Below are positions 5,677 through 6,778 of a stretch of 6,778 nucleotides of DNA, piece after piece. Under the pieces are notes generated by a model. That model did no database searches, had not been told where the DNA came from, and saw only the letters and a list, made by a program, of their open reading frames with translations. Each line of letters begins with the position of its first letter. Position 1 is the first letter of the stretch. The translations under genes were made by a program, and so were the position numbers. Source of the DNA: Treponemataceae bacterium (GTDB lineage Bacteria > Spirochaetota > Spirochaetia > Treponematales > Treponemataceae); assembly GCA_024697985.1 (NCBI GenBank), contig JAILRX010000086.1, positions 1-6,778 of the forward strand, written 5' to 3'.

Positions 5677-6024
5677 TTAATTTTTTTCTAATCTATCTGC
5701 CACAAGGCCGAGGAATTCAACTTGATTTTGTGGCAATTTTTCACATTTTTCTATTAGCTCGTGGTATTTGCGGTAGAGGCGGAGTTGGGCTTGTTCGTTT
5801 TCCTGATTTTGCTTGGTGGTTTTGTTTTCGCCAGTGACGAGGTATTCCACGCTGACGCCAAGGACTGAAGCAATTTTTACGGCAGTGTCGGCGGAAGGGG
5901 TGCTGCCGAGTTTTATGCCTTGCCCTATATTTGTAACGCTGAAGTTACATTCTCGTGCCAAAAAAGCACGGTTCAAACCTTTGTATTCTAATTCTTCGTC
6001 TACTCGATTCCAAAAGTCACTCAT
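5677..6024 (-). CDS. XRE (Cro/CI) family transcriptional regulator
   Basis: The 115-residue protein carries an N-terminal Cro/CI helix-turn-helix (about residues 4-64). NRAFLARECNF (18-28) is the second helix, SVTNIGQGIKLG (29-40) is the turn and recognition helix, and STPSADTAVKIASVLGVSVEYLVTG (41-65) is the standard tail of this fold. A hydrophilic linker (66-78) and a helical C-terminal part with LPQNQVEFLGLVADRLEKN (97-115) follow, likely for dimerisation. The FWNRV opening is common in treponemal regulators of this size. It would bind palindromic DNA as a dimer; the palindromes in the divergent gap beside it are the obvious candidates, so autoregulation and control of the methyltransferase are inferred. 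No Shine-Dalgarno precedes ATG 6024, and a TGA in frame just upstream (6028-6030) excludes an earlier start, so translation may be leaderless. It could be a restriction-modification controller protein or an unrelated phage-type repressor. Confidence 0.92.
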   Translation of the reverse strand: MSDFWNRVDEELEYKGLNRAFLARECNFSVTNIGQGIKLGSTPSADTAVKIASVLGVSVEYLVTGENKTTKQNQENEQAQLRLYRKYHELIEKCEKLPQNQVEFLGLVADRLEKN

Positions 6025-6031
6025 TATTCAA

Positions 6032-6037
6032 ATTATG
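6032..6037 (-). promoter_or_regulatory. Candidate -10 box for the XRE gene
   Basis: On the minus strand CATAAT (five of six matches) lies seven bases before ATG 6024, so transcription would begin at or one base before the start codon. No recognisable -35 lies 16-19 bases upstream, so the promoter would be weak or activator-dependent. A TTTCTGA half-site (6045-6051) falls in its spacer. Confidence 0.4.
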
Positions 6038-6050
6038 TGAAAAATTTCTG

Positions 6051-6068
6051 ACTTTTTCGCTTAAAAGT
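6051..6068. repeat. 18-bp inverted repeat in the divergent promoter region
   Basis: ACTTTT (6051-6056) and AAAAGT (6063-6068) are perfect inverted arms around TCGCTT. The repeat is adjacent to the TTTCTGA half-site (6045-6051) and upstream of the XRE -10. It may be an additional, different protein site. Its A/T-rich arms make chance formation possible. Confidence 0.35.
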
Positions 6069-6084
6069 GAGTTTTTACAGAGTT

Positions 6085-6103
6085 TTTCTGATATAATCAG
6101 AAA
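6085..6103. promoter_or_regulatory. Operator-like palindrome TTTCTGATATAATCAGAAA
   Basis: Perfect 8-bp arms flank ATA, 19 bases in all. The extended -10 of the methyltransferase promoter lies inside it, so any protein bound here would block RNA polymerase. The half-site TTTCTGA recurs at 6045-6051 and, as TTACTGA, in the next palindrome. Size and symmetry suit an XRE-family dimer. Confidence 0.75.
6089..6097 (+). promoter_or_regulatory. Extended -10 promoter of the EcoRI-type methyltransferase gene
   Basis: TGATATAAT is a perfect TGn plus TATAAT extended -10. No -35 lies at the normal distance; TTTACA at 6074-6079 is only 12 bases away, too close. Extended -10 promoters need no -35. Predicted start is near 6104, giving a leader of about 49 bases that begins with the second palindrome. 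Confidence 0.72.
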
Positions 6104-6128
6104 TTACTGAGTTGTTACAATTCAGTAA
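6104..6128 (+). promoter_or_regulatory. Second operator-like inverted repeat at the methyltransferase transcription start
   Basis: TTACTGAGTTG (6104-6114) and CAATTCAGTAA (6118-6128) form 11-bp arms with one G-U position around TTA. It abuts the first palindrome directly, with centres 22 bases apart (about two helical turns), which suits cooperative binding of two dimers on one DNA face. As RNA it would form a hairpin at the very 5' end of the methyltransferase message. Confidence 0.68.
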
Positions 6129-6152
6129 GTAATTTTGGTTAAGGAAATGATT

Positions 6153-6778
6153 ATGGCAACAAAGACTTTGGATTCTGCAAAAGTAAAAAAGGATGATGAA
6201 TTTTACACGCAAATTTCTGATATCGAAAAAGAACTTTCGCATTACACAGAACATTTCAGAGGAAAAACAATTTTGTGTAATTGTGATGATCCTCGAATTT
6301 CAAATTTTTTCCGGTATTTTGCATTGAAGTTCAATGAACTTGGACTGAAACGACTTATTACTACTTGCTATAAAAATCAAGAAATAGATTTATTCAGTCA
6401 AAATGATTGCGAAAAAGCGGTCTGGCTTGATTATTACGGAAATCCAAATGACCCGACTTGCACAGATTTTTCGACTGTCGAAGTAAAAGAACTTAAGGGC
6501 GACGGCGATTTTAGAAGCGCAGAATGTATAGAACTTTTGAAACAAGCTGATATTGTAGTTACGAATCCGCCTTTTAGTTTATTCAGAGAATATATTATGC
6601 AACTTATAAATTACAATAAAAAATTTATTATAGTGGGAAACAAACAAGCTGTAACGTATAAAGAAGTTTTTAATCTTTTTAAGCAAAATAAAGTTTGGAT
6701 TGGTTACAGAAATATGAATTCTGATTTTTGGTTAGAAGTTCCAGAAGGGAATAAATATGAAAAAATTGTAGATGGAAA
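6153..6778 (+). CDS. Adenine-specific DNA methyltransferase, EcoRI family (3' end outside window)
   Basis: The frame is open from ATG 6153 to the right edge (208 codons seen; M.EcoRI has about 326). It closely resembles the modification methylase of the EcoRI system, which methylates the inner adenine of GAATTC using S-adenosylmethionine. Key stretches are KKDDEFYTQISDIEKEL (12-28), LCNCDDPRISNFFRYFALKF (41-60), LGLKRLITTCY (63-73), the catalytic motif DIVVTNPPFSLFREY (133-147) with NPPF at 138-141, and TYKEVFNLFKQNKVWIG (168-184). AAGGA at 6141-6145 gives a 7-base spacer to ATG 6153; the in-frame ATG at 6147 is only one base away and unlikely. The codons are more A/T-rich than in the his and transporter genes, consistent with transfer. 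It diverges from an XRE gene across a palindrome-rich gap. No endonuclease is seen in the window; one could lie downstream, or this could be an orphan methylase. Recognition of exactly GAATTC is inferred from family similarity. Confidence 0.94.
   Translation, partial: MATKTLDSAKVKKDDEFYTQISDIEKELSHYTEHFRGKTILCNCDDPRISNFFRYFALKFNELGLKRLITTCYKNQEIDLFSQNDCEKAVWLDYYGNPNDPTCTDFSTVEVKELKGDGDFRSAECIELLKQADIVVTNPPFSLFREYIMQLINYNKKFIIVGNKQAVTYKEVFNLFKQNKVWIGYRNMNSDFWLEVPEGNKYEKIVDG

Noticed and set aside
6074..6079. TTTACA as -35 of the methyltransferase promoter
   Set aside because: The spacer to TATAAT is only 12 bases. The extended TGn motif explains the promoter better.
6147..6149. Alternative methyltransferase start ATG two codons upstream
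   Set aside because: It is only one base from AAGGA; ATG 6153 has the normal 7-base spacing.

Overview
The window looks like the chromosome of a commensal or free-living spirochaete, most likely a Treponema from gut or rumen. This is inference from several traits: moderate-to-low GC; an outer-membrane beta-barrel protein of treponemal style behind a very strong promoter; a short Cro/CI regulator whose N-terminus (FWNRV) resembles many treponemal ones; and histidine biosynthesis genes, which host-restricted treponemes such as T. pallidum generally lack. No rRNA, tRNA, CRISPR array or insertion sequence was seen.

Layout. Bases 1-1177 are the end of a histidine block: the 3' end of hisB, a 108-base gap holding an imperfect direct repeat with hairpin potential, then long-form hisG and its intrinsic terminator. 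Bases 1240-2420 are a self-contained unit for a probable secreted outer-membrane beta-barrel: consensus promoter, 14-bp 5' UTR hairpin, strong ribosome binding site, gene, terminator. The next gene, a MATE-family efflux transporter (2434-3837), appears to be transcribed from a promoter lying inside that terminator and to be leaderless. A 50-base gap with a perfect 14-bp palindrome leads into a lone PTS EIIC-like membrane protein (3888-4952), which ends in a large terminator, probably bidirectional.

The right end (5061-6778) has an accessory look. On the minus strand are a 174-residue protein of unknown function with its own near-consensus promoter, and upstream of it a 115-residue XRE-type regulator. 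Diverging from the regulator on the plus strand is an adenine-specific DNA methyltransferase of the EcoRI (GAATTC) family, cut off by the window edge after 208 codons. The 128-base divergent intergenic region is the most striking non-coding sequence here. It carries five copies of the heptamer TTWCTGA, four of them arranged as two abutting palindromes. One palindrome covers an extended -10 promoter (TGATATAAT); the other starts at the predicted methyltransferase transcription start. The simplest reading is that the XRE protein controls the methyltransferase, as controller proteins do in type II restriction-modification systems. The partner endonuclease, if any, would lie beyond the right edge.

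Apart from the gene-free intervals annotated below, the window is densely coding. All other long open frames overlap these genes in other frames and were left out.
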